Of a stretch of 64,000 bases of DNA, positions 39,335-48,656 are shown piece by piece. The translations under genes were made by a program, and so were the position numbers. This DNA is from JANTGF01 sp963750735 (GTDB taxonomy: Bacteria > Bacteroidota > Bacteroidia > Bacteroidales > VadinHA17). The stretch lies in NCBI GenBank assembly GCA_963750735.1, contig CAVVRY010000019.1, positions 705,960-769,959 of the forward strand, in the 5' to 3' direction. A model generated the notes under the pieces. It worked only from the letters and a program-made list of their open reading frames with translations, searched no databases and was not told the origin of the DNA. Position 1 is the first letter of the stretch; each line of letters begins with the position of its first letter.

Positions 39335-40423
39335 ATGGAAAAATCACAATTAAAAGTTGCCACAATAGTTGGTACAAGACCAGAGATAATACGATTGAGT
39401 TCCACAATAAAGCTTCTGGATAAGTATCTGAACCAGATTTTTATACATACTGGTCAAAATTATGATTATGAGTTAAATGAAATTTTCTTTTCTGATCTTG
39501 GGCTTCGTAAGCCAGATTATTTTCTAGAGGTAAATACCAGCTCAGTAGGAAAAGTTTATGGTGAAACAATTAGTAAAAGTGAAGAAGTCTTAATAAAAGA
39601 AAAACCCGATGCTGTTCTATTACTTGGAGATACAAATAGTGCCATTGCTGGAATAATTGCAAAACGCCTTCGAATTCCAATATTTCATATGGAAGCAGGA
39701 AACAGGAGTTTTGATATGAATGTACCAGAGGAAATCAACAGGCGGATTATTGATCATGTTGCCGATTTTAACCTGGTTTATACAGAGCATGCACGAAGAC
39801 ATCTTTTAAGCGAGGGATTGCAGCATAGAAGAATATATCTAACAGGTTCTCCAATGAATGAGGTTTTAAATGACAATATGACAAAAATTGAGAATTCTGA
39901 TATTCTGGATAAATTGAATTTAGAAAAAAAGAAATATTTTATTGTTTCTACTCATAGGGAGGAGAATGTTGATAATCCTAAACATTTGAAATTGATTTTG
40001 AATGTATTAAATGGTCTTGCTCAGAAATATAATGTTCCGGTAATAGTATCCACGCATCCACGAACCAGGAAAAGGTTAGATATGCTGGATAATGCGACTG
40101 TTGATAAAAGAATTCAATTCTTAAAACCTTTTGGTTTTAGTGACTATGTGAATTTACAAATGAATGCACTTTGTACGATAAGTGACAGTGGTACAATAAG
40201 TGAAGAATCAGCCATTCTTTCTTTCCCTGCCATTTCTATACGTCAATCTATGGAACGTCCTGAGGCACAGGATGCGGGGACAATTATTTTATCAGGTTTC
40301 GATTATAATGTTGTAATGGATTCAGTTCAAATTGTTGTAGATGAGCATAACCAAGGAAAATATATGAGCAAATTCCAGCAGATTATGAAATTAAAAATAC
40401 TTCCTGGAGAGTTCTTAAATTAA
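39335..40423 (+). CDS. fnlC: UDP-N-acetyl-L-talosamine/GlcNAc 2-epimerase (FnlC/CapG, WecB family)
   Basis: 362 aa from ATG 39335, 10 bp after the CapF-like stop; an upstream in-frame Met at 39275 would overlap that gene. WecB-family motifs are VGTRPEIIRL, HTGQNYD, LLGDTNS, HMEAGNRSFD, PEEINRRIIDH, STHREEN and SDSGTISEE. In the CapE-CapF-CapG order it performs the last 2-epimerisation to UDP-L-FucNAc. Intact, so the pathway seems functional once the CapF indels are corrected. Confidence 0.9.
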   Translation: MEKSQLKVATIVGTRPEIIRLSSTIKLLDKYLNQIFIHTGQNYDYELNEIFFSDLGLRKPDYFLEVNTSSVGKVYGETISKSEEVLIKEKPDAVLLLGDTNSAIAGIIAKRLRIPIFHMEAGNRSFDMNVPEEINRRIIDHVADFNLVYTEHARRHLLSEGLQHRRIYLTGSPMNEVLNDNMTKIENSDILDKLNLEKKKYFIVSTHREENVDNPKHLKLILNVLNGLAQKYNVPVIVSTHPRTRKRLDMLDNATVDKRIQFLKPFGFSDYVNLQMNALCTISDSGTISEESAILSFPAISIRQSMERPEAQDAGTIILSGFDYNVVMDSVQIVVDEHNQGKYMSKFQQIMKLKILPGEFLN

Positions 40424-40450
40424 TTATAGGGAATGCAAGTTAAGTAATAA

Positions 40451-41671
40451 ATGGTGGGGGATAAAATGCTTGATAGAAAAATGCCGAAAATTATTTTTAT
40501 TCGCAGAGGTGGAGTGTCAAATACAGCTCCTTTTAATAGATTCATTTCAATTGTTAAGGCAGTTAACCTAGTCGGGCTCAGTTATGAAGTACTCAATATT
40601 AAGCCTTCTTTCATCCAATCCAATAATAACTTTGAGAAGATTGATCAAACAAAAATCATGTATGATGGTATTGTAGTTGAAAGTATATTTTCGCTAGAAA
40701 AAATCAATCAAAATCCATTCCAGAAAGTTATTCGAAGGCTGAAAGAGAAGGTATACTCTTATAAAGCTATAGAAAGAAGGAGTGGAAATAGAAAGGATAT
40801 TATCTATTTATATTCAACAAAAATAACTGATTATTTATTCTTTTTCTTTCTATCAAGAATTTTTAAGTTTAGATATGTTCACGAAAGGAGTGAATATCCA
40901 AAGATAATAAGGAATCAGAATCCAATAAAAGTACTTTTCTACAAAGTATTTATTATATCGTGGTGCTATAAACTATTTGATGGGATGGTAATCATGACAG
41001 AACCATTGATAAACTTTTATAGCAGATTTACCCGGAAAGATTGTAAAATTATTAAAATCCCAATGAGTGTTGATGCTGATAGATTTAACCTTAGAATAAA
41101 TCCTGATGAAAAGTATATAGGTTACGTGGGGAGTTTAAATATTAAAAAAGATGGTTTGGATATTTTAATTAAGGCATTTGGTCAAATATGTGATGAATTT
41201 CCCGATTATAATTTGAAAATTGCAGGAAGTACAAAATTTCCAGAAGAAATAGAGTATTTAAAAAGATTATCTGATAAATTAGGGCTTGCAGATCGAGTAC
41301 AACTTTTAGGTGGTAGGACTCGTGAACAAGTGCCATTATTCCTATGTGGTGCTTCATTATTAGTGCTTGCGAGACCAAATAGTAAGCAGGCTGAAGGGGG
41401 GTTCCCTACAAAACTTGGGGAATATTTAGCTACTGGAAACCCTGTAATTGTGACCGATGTCGGAGAAATATCAAGTTATTTGAAAGATGGTTTAAATGCA
41501 TATATAATTAAACCTGGAGAGATTGAACAACTTGTAATTAAATTAAGGCTAGTTTTAAAAAACATGACTGAAGCGTATAAGATAGGCCAGGAGGGAAAAA
41601 GAACAGCATTGGCTATATTTGATTACAGATCCCAATCAATAATGCTAAAAGACTTTTTCGATTCAAAATAA
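40451..41671 (+). CDS. GT4-like glycosyltransferase A
   Basis: 406 aa, two Rossmann-type halves (GT-B). The C-terminal half has YIGYVGSLNIKKDGLDIL, then VQLLGGRTREQVPLFLCGASLLVLARP and the donor-binding segment GFPTKLGEYLATGNPV with the conserved Glu. It is a paralogue of glycosyltransferase B (43627-44796): both share GFPTKLGEYLATGNPV followed by a VGEI-x-x-YLKD stretch. Met codons at 40466 and 40481 are alternative starts. Cytoplasmic, transferring a sugar to the lipid-linked repeat. Confidence 0.85.
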   Translation: MVGDKMLDRKMPKIIFIRRGGVSNTAPFNRFISIVKAVNLVGLSYEVLNIKPSFIQSNNNFEKIDQTKIMYDGIVVESIFSLEKINQNPFQKVIRRLKEKVYSYKAIERRSGNRKDIIYLYSTKITDYLFFFFLSRIFKFRYVHERSEYPKIIRNQNPIKVLFYKVFIISWCYKLFDGMVIMTEPLINFYSRFTRKDCKIIKIPMSVDADRFNLRINPDEKYIGYVGSLNIKKDGLDILIKAFGQICDEFPDYNLKIAGSTKFPEEIEYLKRLSDKLGLADRVQLLGGRTREQVPLFLCGASLLVLARPNSKQAEGGFPTKLGEYLATGNPVIVTDVGEISSYLKDGLNAYIIKPGEIEQLVIKLRLVLKNMTEAYKIGQEGKRTALAIFDYRSQSIMLKDFFDSK

Positions 41672-41878
41672 GCTATATTGTTAAATTTCCATTTTTATTA
41701 AAATGTATTTGTATTATTAGATTCTGTGTATTATTCTTAATAAGAATTCTGTAACCGCTAGTAAATTTATACGTAAAATACTGAACAAAGTATGCATTTT
41801 ACAATTATTAGATTCAATAAAGGACATTATTGGTATTGTAGTTTTATGCGAATTAAAAATAATGGTAAGAATTAATAA

Positions 41879-42700
41879 ATGAAGAGCTCTGGTAAGATTG
41901 TGAATCTTTTGTGGACTGGAGGTTGGGATTCAACATTTAGACTCCTACAACTACTATTAATAGAGAAAAGGAATGTACAGCCTTACTATATTATCGATTC
42001 TGAACGTCTTTCTGTTAGAATGGAACTTTGGACTATGAAGGAGGTTAAAAAACTACTAACTAAATATTACCCAGATTCTAATGATCTTTTATTTCCAACT
42101 ATTATACATAATGTAAATGATTTGTATCCTAATAGGGAAATTACTCAGAGTTATGAAATATTAAATCAGAATACTTCTATTGGAATTCAGTATGAATGGC
42201 TGGCAAGATTTGCTTGTCAGGAAGGCCTTTCAAACCTTGAGTTGTCTGTTGTTTTGAGCGATACAGGACCAACAAGATTAATAAAAGATTTTTTAAATCA
42301 TTCCAAAGAAAAGAATGCTTCACCTTTGAGATTAGATGAGAAATTTCTTGGAATGGATGTTTTTACAGTTTTTAAGTATTTTAATTTTCCTATTTTTCAT
42401 TCAAGTAAAGTTAAAATGCGAAATATAGCAGAAGAAAATAATTTTATTAATCTTCTAAATATTTCCTGGTTTTGTCACAAACCTCTTTCTAAAAATAGGC
42501 CATGTGGGGTTTGCAAACCATGTACAGTAATTATGGCAACTGGAATGGAGTATCGCATGCCTTTAGGTAGCCGTTTTAGATATTATTTTCGCTTTTTTAT
42601 TAGTATATCGCAATTTAGTAAACAATTTCCGAGGCTTTTTTCACAAATGCAACACATTAAATACGATATTTTTTCAGTAACTAAAAGGGTGGGTGCATAA
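41879..42700 (+). CDS. QueC-like PP-loop protein 1 in the polysaccharide locus
   Basis: 273 aa. The PP-loop TGGWDST (13-19) binds ATP for adenylation of a carboxyl or similar group. The C-terminal C199-x9-C209-x2-C212-x2-C215 motif equals the zinc site of QueC (7-cyano-7-deazaguanine synthase). The middle of the protein does not resemble QueC closely. No queE, queD or queF is nearby; the neighbours are glycosyltransferases and a second copy. It therefore probably acts on a glycan precursor or amino sugar, by analogy making an amide or nitrile. Function not known. A tail of about 40 basic and aromatic residues follows the cysteines. Confidence 0.72.
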   Translation: MKSSGKIVNLLWTGGWDSTFRLLQLLLIEKRNVQPYYIIDSERLSVRMELWTMKEVKKLLTKYYPDSNDLLFPTIIHNVNDLYPNREITQSYEILNQNTSIGIQYEWLARFACQEGLSNLELSVVLSDTGPTRLIKDFLNHSKEKNASPLRLDEKFLGMDVFTVFKYFNFPIFHSSKVKMRNIAEENNFINLLNISWFCHKPLSKNRPCGVCKPCTVIMATGMEYRMPLGSRFRYYFRFFISISQFSKQFPRLFSQMQHIKYDIFSVTKRVGA

Positions 42701-42753
42701 TTTTATTTAATTTAAAGTGCCAATATAAGTCGTTTGGCAAAATCCAAAACCTT

Positions 42754-43572
42754 ATGCAAGAAAATAGTAAAACCGTTGTAAATCTTTTATGGACTGGTGG
42801 TTGGGATTCCACTTTTAGATTATTACAATTACTTTTAGTTAAAAAAAGAAAGGTTCAGCCTTATTATATAATTGATTCAGATCGTTTATCAACCCAAATG
42901 GAACTCTGGACTATGAAGGAAATTAAGAAAAGGATTATTCGGGATTTTCCATTTGCCATTGAATTATTCCTTCCAGTTAAGTATAAAGATCTATTTGATA
43001 TTAGACCAAATGAGAGAATTTCTGAAAGTTATAGGAACCTTAATAAAAATTCATTTTTCGGAAGACAATATGAATGGTTAGCCTTTTTTGCAGAAGATGA
43101 AAATATTTCAGATTTTGAGTTGTCGATTGAAAATTTTGATACTGGAGCATTTAAGATTATTGCTAAATACGTAGATAAGAATAGAATTGGATCCGAAGAA
43201 GATCATTATGAAATTAGTAGAAAGTTTAAAGGTACTGATGTATTTGAAGTATTTAATAGATTCAGGTTCCCCCTTATTCAATTGACAAAATTAGATATGC
43301 AAAGAATTGCCAGGGAAGAAGGATTCATTGATTATTTAATGGATACCTGGTTCTGTCATAATCCACGGAAAAATGGTAAACCCTGTGGGGTATGTAATCC
43401 CTGTATAGGTGTTATTACAGGAGGTTTGAGAAGTCGATTACCAATTATCAGTAGATTGAGGTATCACCTTAGGGCATACATTACTAAGAAGCATTTTAAA
43501 AAGAAGTTTCCAACTATTTATTCTTTTGGTGTTAATATAAAACATAAAGTTTTTTTTAATTATTTGTATTAA
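42754..43572 (+). CDS. QueC-like PP-loop protein 2, tandem paralogue
   Basis: 272 aa. PP-loop TGGWDST (14-20) and cysteines C201, C211, C214, C217 in the same C-x9-C-x2-C-x2-C pattern. The first 60 residues are nearly identical to copy 1 (LLWTGGWDSTFRLLQLLL, VQPYYIID, MELWTMKE), while the middle 130 residues have diverged strongly, so the duplication is old and both copies are maintained. Starts 53 bp after copy 1. It could form a heteromer with copy 1 or modify a different sugar. Confidence 0.72.
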   Translation: MQENSKTVVNLLWTGGWDSTFRLLQLLLVKKRKVQPYYIIDSDRLSTQMELWTMKEIKKRIIRDFPFAIELFLPVKYKDLFDIRPNERISESYRNLNKNSFFGRQYEWLAFFAEDENISDFELSIENFDTGAFKIIAKYVDKNRIGSEEDHYEISRKFKGTDVFEVFNRFRFPLIQLTKLDMQRIAREEGFIDYLMDTWFCHNPRKNGKPCGVCNPCIGVITGGLRSRLPIISRLRYHLRAYITKKHFKKKFPTIYSFGVNIKHKVFFNYLY

Positions 43573-43626
43573 ATTCTGATTCATTAATGAGGTATTAATC
43601 CATATGCATTTTCTCACAATTATTTC

Positions 43627-44796
43627 ATGTTAAATAAAATTTATATTATTACAGATATACCTTTTCCAGTAGGGTTTGCACCAACAAATAGAATGATATC
43701 TTATGCAAAAGGATTTAACTATAATAATTGCAAAGCAAAAGTTATTTGCTTTAGGAAAACTGAATCTGCGTCATATGTAAGAAATGAAAAATCTTCAGGA
43801 AATTATATGGGTATTGAATATAATTATTTGTCAAATACAACAATTAAATCAAAATACCTACTGAATAGAAAATTAGACAATTGTCTAATGTCTCTTTCCT
43901 TGTTTTATTTTAGCTTTAAACGTATTGATAGAAGTTCCGTTGTTATTTATTATTCTGTCCATACTTTTCCAGCTCTTCTTCTAAAACTTTCAGCAATTAC
44001 TAAGGGATTTAAAATCCTCAAAGAAGAAACAGAACACCCAGAAATCCGCCTTAAAAGAAAATCTTTCATTTCTGCCTATGCTTACTTAAAAATTCATTAC
44101 AAATTATTTGATGGTATCCTATTAATTACACAAAATCTGATGATGCATTTTAAGAAACATTATTATGGAATACCAACTCTTCATGTACCAATGGTTGTAG
44201 ATTTTGATCGTTTTAAAAGAAATACCAAGCCTGAAAAAACAATTTTATATTGTGGTATTTTAAATGACAGTAAAGATGGAATTAATATCTTGATTGAATC
44301 CTTTGGTGTCATTTCAGAAGGATTTCCTGATTATAAGTTAATTCTAATTGGAAAATCAAAAAAAGAAGATGAATTATTTGCCTATAAAAAAAGGGTAGAC
44401 GAATTAAATCTTTCAGATCGAGTAATTTTTCGCGGTGAGTTATCTAACCAAGAGATACCTGAAGAAATTTCAAAATCTGAAATTCTTGTTCTTCCCCGAC
44501 CTGATAGTATTCAAGCCAGGCATGGATTCCCAACAAAACTAGGGGAATATCTTGCTACTGGAAATCCTGTCGTTACGACATTTGTTGGTGAAATTCCATT
44601 GTATTTAAAGGACAGAATAAATGCATATCTTGCAAATCCTGGCAGTATTGAAAGTTTAGTGGAAAAATTACGTGAAGTCCTATCTTCACCTGAAAAAGCA
44701 AAAGTAGTAGGTGAAAATGGTAGGGAAACAGCAAAAATATTTTTCAATAATATTGAACAAACTAAAAAAATAATTGATTTCATAAATGATTTTTGA
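43627..44796 (+). CDS. GT4-like glycosyltransferase B
   Basis: 389 aa GT-B enzyme. N-terminal half starts IYIITDIPFPVGFAPTNRM; the C-terminal half has ILYCGILNDSKDGINIL, VIFRGELSNQEIPEEISKS and HGFPTKLGEYLATGNPV with the conserved Glu. Close paralogue of glycosyltransferase A; together they flank the two PP-loop genes. Gap to copy 2 is 54 bp. Confidence 0.85.
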   Translation: MLNKIYIITDIPFPVGFAPTNRMISYAKGFNYNNCKAKVICFRKTESASYVRNEKSSGNYMGIEYNYLSNTTIKSKYLLNRKLDNCLMSLSLFYFSFKRIDRSSVVIYYSVHTFPALLLKLSAITKGFKILKEETEHPEIRLKRKSFISAYAYLKIHYKLFDGILLITQNLMMHFKKHYYGIPTLHVPMVVDFDRFKRNTKPEKTILYCGILNDSKDGINILIESFGVISEGFPDYKLILIGKSKKEDELFAYKKRVDELNLSDRVIFRGELSNQEIPEEISKSEILVLPRPDSIQARHGFPTKLGEYLATGNPVVTTFVGEIPLYLKDRINAYLANPGSIESLVEKLREVLSSPEKAKVVGENGRETAKIFFNNIEQTKKIIDFINDF

Positions 44797-45129
44797 AATA
44801 TTTCAGATTCATTCAGTAATTCAAGAATGACAAATGGTTAGAATTTTTTTTCTTAATTAGGATGAATAATTGCATGAAACTAATATATTGCCCTAACGTA
44901 TATAATATTAATCATTCAGTATATGATATTGCTTTCATGAAAATTTATCTGTAAGATATCATAAATTGTGAATAGGTTATTTGCTTTTGCAGTTGTTTCA
45001 AATACGTGATTAATACACCATATTATAGATTAATGTAGATAAAACGAATTCTTATTAACCTTATGGATCCAATTCATTTTAATTCGATTCTGGATTTAGG
45101 ATAATATAGAATATATACCTTTAATTAAT
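44797..45129. other. 333-bp intergenic region inside the glycan locus
   Basis: AT-rich; no ORF or hairpin recognised. A near-consensus -7 sequence (TACCTTTA) lies 12-19 bp before the ATP-grasp start, so a second promoter here is possible but not shown. Confidence 0.45.
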
Positions 45130-46182
45130 ATGAAAGTAGGAATTTATAGACATGTAGGAGGTTACTTTCCAGAAGCTCTTAGGATCTATGAGAAAATTTT
45201 AGATTATAATAACATTGACCATGTAAGATTAGATATAAATGAACATGATTTTTGGGATAAAATCAAGGAACTTGATTTGTTTATCTATCTTTATTCAACT
45301 AAAACTGATTTAAAGGAGTTGGCAAATTCAATCTTACCAATTATCCAGAATTACCAGTTTGTCAATTGCTTCCCTAATGTTGAATCAGCATGGCATTATG
45401 ATGATAAGGTAAAAGAGTATTATTTGTTAAAGCAAGAGGGATTTTCAGTAATTGAAAGTCATATTTTTTGGGATAAACCATCAGCTTTTAAATGGTTAGA
45501 AACAGCTAGTTTTCCTATAGTATTTAAACTTAAAGCTGGAGCATCCTCAGCAGGTGTAATGTTAGTGAAAAATAGAGTTTTTGCTAAAAAATTAATTAAC
45601 CGGATGTTTGGAAAAGGAGTATATCCCAACTTAATATCATTCTATTCCATAAATAAATTTAAGGATATTTCTTTTAAAGATTTGGTTTATAAAGTAGTAC
45701 AAAAATGGTATAGACTAATTAAAGGAAAGGATGTTCAGGAACTTTGGGAGAGACATAAGAACTATGTTTTTTTTCAAAAATTTTTGCCGGGTAATGATTA
45801 TGATACTCGGGTTATGCTGATAGGTGAAAGAGCATATGCCTTTTTAAGATATAACCGAAAGAATGATTTTAGGGCATCTGGAAGCAACTTGCAAGACCAT
45901 GATAGATTTAAAATAGATATACGTTGTATTCAAATAGCTTTTCAAGTCTCTAAAAGGCTGAAATTTAAGTCTATGGCCTATGACTTTTTGTTTGATGAAA
46001 ATAAGGAACCGCTAATTACAGAAATCTCACATATATTTCCAATGAAAAGGCAGTGGCCGGGTTACTGGGACAGCAATCTAAAATGGCACGCTGGAAATTT
46101 CTGGCCTCAATATTTTATTCTTTTAGACAATCTCAGTGTACCTGAATTGATTCAACCTGATATAGACATTAATAATATTTAG
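45130..46182 (+). CDS. ATP-grasp carboxylate-amine ligase-like protein
   Basis: 350 aa. A pre-ATP-grasp Rossmann-like half (residues 1-100) is followed by the ATP-grasp fold: FPIVFKLKAGASSAGVML (nucleotide-binding Lys and Gly-rich loop), FFQKFLPGNDYDTRVMLIG (the D-x-R-V strand of RimK-like enzymes) and FDENKEPLITEISHIF with the metal-binding Glu. Such enzymes join an amino group to an acyl phosphate. Its context suggests coupling an amino acid or amine to a uronic acid or to a peptide on the polymer. Followed by the CapA-like gene after 35 bp. Confidence 0.75.
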   Translation: MKVGIYRHVGGYFPEALRIYEKILDYNNIDHVRLDINEHDFWDKIKELDLFIYLYSTKTDLKELANSILPIIQNYQFVNCFPNVESAWHYDDKVKEYYLLKQEGFSVIESHIFWDKPSAFKWLETASFPIVFKLKAGASSAGVMLVKNRVFAKKLINRMFGKGVYPNLISFYSINKFKDISFKDLVYKVVQKWYRLIKGKDVQELWERHKNYVFFQKFLPGNDYDTRVMLIGERAYAFLRYNRKNDFRASGSNLQDHDRFKIDIRCIQIAFQVSKRLKFKSMAYDFLFDENKEPLITEISHIFPMKRQWPGYWDSNLKWHAGNFWPQYFILLDNLSVPELIQPDIDINNI

Positions 46183-46217
46183 AATTATTGGAATTACTAT
46201 TCGATTAATTATTAATA

Positions 46218-47408
46218 ATGAAAATTTCAATTGCAACAGACGTTTTACAACTAAGTAACAATATTAAAAGTAATGATATTGGTATTCTGATTACTGGGGA
46301 TTTTTGTCCTAAATTACGTATTGCTGAGTTAATAGATGTTCTGGATTTTAAAAGTATATTTAATGATTTCATGGAATTTTCTACTGAAGCAGCATTAAGT
46401 GTTACAAATCTTGAGTGCCCACTAACAAATCAAAACAACCCAATTATTAAAGCGGGCCCAGTATTAAAAGGCCCCATTGAAACAGCGGAAGCCTTAAAAT
46501 ATGCAGGTTTTAAATTAGTAACTCTGGCAAATAACCATATAATGGACCATGGTAAAAAAGCCCTAATTGACACTATAGAATTATTAGAAAGGGAGGGGAT
46601 AAATTATGTAGGTGCCGGTAAATCAATTCATGAAGCAGAGAAACCATTTTATTTTGAATGTCAAGGTTCTAAAATAGCTATTCTAAATATAACAGAACAT
46701 GAGTTTTCCATTGCATCAGATAAAGAGGCAGGTGCTGCTCCTTTAGATGAAGTGCGAAATTATTATAATATAATTAAGACAAAAGAAAAATCCGACTTTC
46801 TAATTCTGATTATTCACGGTGGGCACGAAGGGTATAATCTGCCTAGCCCAAGAATGAAAAAAGTTTACCGGTACTTTGCTGATATTGGAGCAGATGTAAT
46901 AGTTGGCCATCATGCTCATGCTTTTACAGGTTATGAAATATATAACGAAGTTCCTATAATTTATAATATTGGAAACTTTATTTTTGATCGAAAAAAAATC
47001 ATAGATGATTCATGGCATATAGGATTTGCCGTTTTTTTATTCATAAAAGAGAATAATTTGGACCATATTTATTTGATTCCTTATAAACAGTGCAAGGAGA
47101 TACCAGGTGTTCATATTTTACACTCTGAAGAATTATTAGAATTTTCAGAAAATATTTCCCGGCTTAATGGTATTATTGTTGATAGCGAAACATTATTGAA
47201 TGAGTTTAATTCATTTGTGAGAAGTCGCAAGGTTTATTATTTATCTACATTTCTAGGATTAAATAAATTTAGTAGAAAGTTATTAAAGCTGAATATCTTC
47301 AATCGGTTCCTTTTTAAGAAACGAAGAATATTGAATCATTTAAATCACATAAGATGTCAGTCTCATTGCGATATCTTAACAGATTGCCTCAAACAGGAAT
47401 CAAAGTAA
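46218..47408 (+). CDS. CapA-like metallophosphoesterase-fold protein
   Basis: 396 aa. The PgsA/CapA family motifs are GILITGDFCP, LECPLTNQNNP, LANNHIMDHG, IIHGGHEG, VIVGHHAHAFTGYE and YNIGNFIFD. Family members act in poly-gamma-glutamate anchoring (Bacillus PgsA) and in other surface polymers as calcineurin-like phosphoesterases. It lacks a signal peptide or membrane helix, unlike PgsA, so it should be cytosolic. Adjacent to the ATP-grasp gene, which supports a joint amino-acid related step. Confidence 0.85.
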   Translation: MKISIATDVLQLSNNIKSNDIGILITGDFCPKLRIAELIDVLDFKSIFNDFMEFSTEAALSVTNLECPLTNQNNPIIKAGPVLKGPIETAEALKYAGFKLVTLANNHIMDHGKKALIDTIELLEREGINYVGAGKSIHEAEKPFYFECQGSKIAILNITEHEFSIASDKEAGAAPLDEVRNYYNIIKTKEKSDFLILIIHGGHEGYNLPSPRMKKVYRYFADIGADVIVGHHAHAFTGYEIYNEVPIIYNIGNFIFDRKKIIDDSWHIGFAVFLFIKENNLDHIYLIPYKQCKEIPGVHILHSEELLEFSENISRLNGIIVDSETLLNEFNSFVRSRKVYYLSTFLGLNKFSRKLLKLNIFNRFLFKKRRILNHLNHIRCQSHCDILTDCLKQESK

Positions 47409-47508
47409 TGCATGAGATTTGAACAGAATTCCATTTATAATTATTCTTCGATTAGCTGGTTTTATATAGTTGTGTTGTTTTTAAAAAATATTTAGGTCTA
47501 GAATTTAT

Positions 47509-48497
47509 ATGGATATTAAAGCTGTTATTGTTTTTTTAATTGCTGCATTTGTTATTATCATTTTACGGATTTTGATAAGCTTTGCTAAAAAAGTTTTTTG
47601 GTCTATTGGTATTTATATTGGTAAAAATCCAATTGAATTAAGTGAGCATCCAAAGATTAAGAATAGACCAGTTCTTTATGGATCAGATGTTACCGATATG
47701 AGAGCAGAATCTGTTGCTGATCCTTTTATGGTACACAATAATGAAAGTTGGTTTATGTTTTTTGAAATAATTGATGCAAAAACACAAAAAGGATTTATAG
47801 GACTTGCAACCAGTAAGGATTGTATTGACTGGGATTATAAGGAAATTGTTCTCAAAGAATCATTTCACCTATCATATCCATATGTTTTTAGATATAAGAA
47901 AACCTATTATATGATTCCTGAAACCAGAAACGATAATTCAATACGACTTTATGAATCAGTTGAGTTCCCTTATAATTGGAGATTTGTAAAGAAGCTAATG
48001 ATTGGCAATTTTGCTGACGCATCTGTTATTTACCATAATCAAAAATGGTGGATGTTTGCACTTCTGAATTATGATAACCTTGCACTATATTATGCGGAGG
48101 ATATTTTAGGTTTATGGGTTGAACATCCAAAAGCCCCATAGTAAAGTCTAATATGAGATCTGCCAGGCCTGGTGGTAGAATTACAGAATTTAATGGTTGT
48201 ATTTACAGATATGCTCAGGATGGCGAAACTGATTATGGTAGTTTAGTTAGAGTTTTTCAAATTGATATTTTGACCACAGTGAATTATATGGAACATGAAA
48301 TTTCAGAAAGTCCCATTCTTAAGGCAGGAGAAAATGGATGGAATTCTTCAGGAATGCATAACATCGATCCTCATATGCTAGATGTGGGTGAGTGGATTGC
48401 GTGTGTCGATGGGAAAAGAGAAAAAGTAGTTTTTTCATGGAAGAAAGGCAGGGAGAGATTGTTGAAAATTCCTCAATATTTCTTTGGTAAATCATAA
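47509..48497 (+). CDS. GINT1-like beta-propeller protein, one frameshift
   Basis: About 329 aa. An N-terminal transmembrane helix (residues 4-26) is followed by a propeller that resembles the N-terminal domain of glucosamine inositolphosphorylceramide transferase and GH43/formyltransferase-fused proteins: ADPFMVHNNESWFMFFEI, GFIGLATSKDCIDWDY, SYPYVFRYKKTYYMIPETR, WWMFALLNYDNLALYYAED. The continuation (RPGGRITEFNGCIYRYAQD, NIDPHMLDVGEWIACVDG) is in another frame after an indel near 48,135 in AAAAGCCCC. A sugar-transfer or sugar-binding role is likely. Confidence 0.65.
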
Positions 48498-48656
48498 CTT
48501 AGTTTCAGAATTTTTAAACATCTTTTACAAATTTCATATACCAATTCAGAACTTTTGTCATCCATTGGAAGGAGTTTATAAAAAAGAAAAAAATCAAGTT
48601 ACTATTCTAGTTATCATTAGAAAATTGAATTCTTTTCTGATAAAATTTAAAGATTT

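Noticed and set aside
41879..43572. WbpG/LegG-type N-acetyl sugar amidotransferase
   Set aside because: The cysteine pattern and its C-terminal position match QueC, not the N-terminal cysteine motif of that family, and HisH/HisF-like partner genes are missing.
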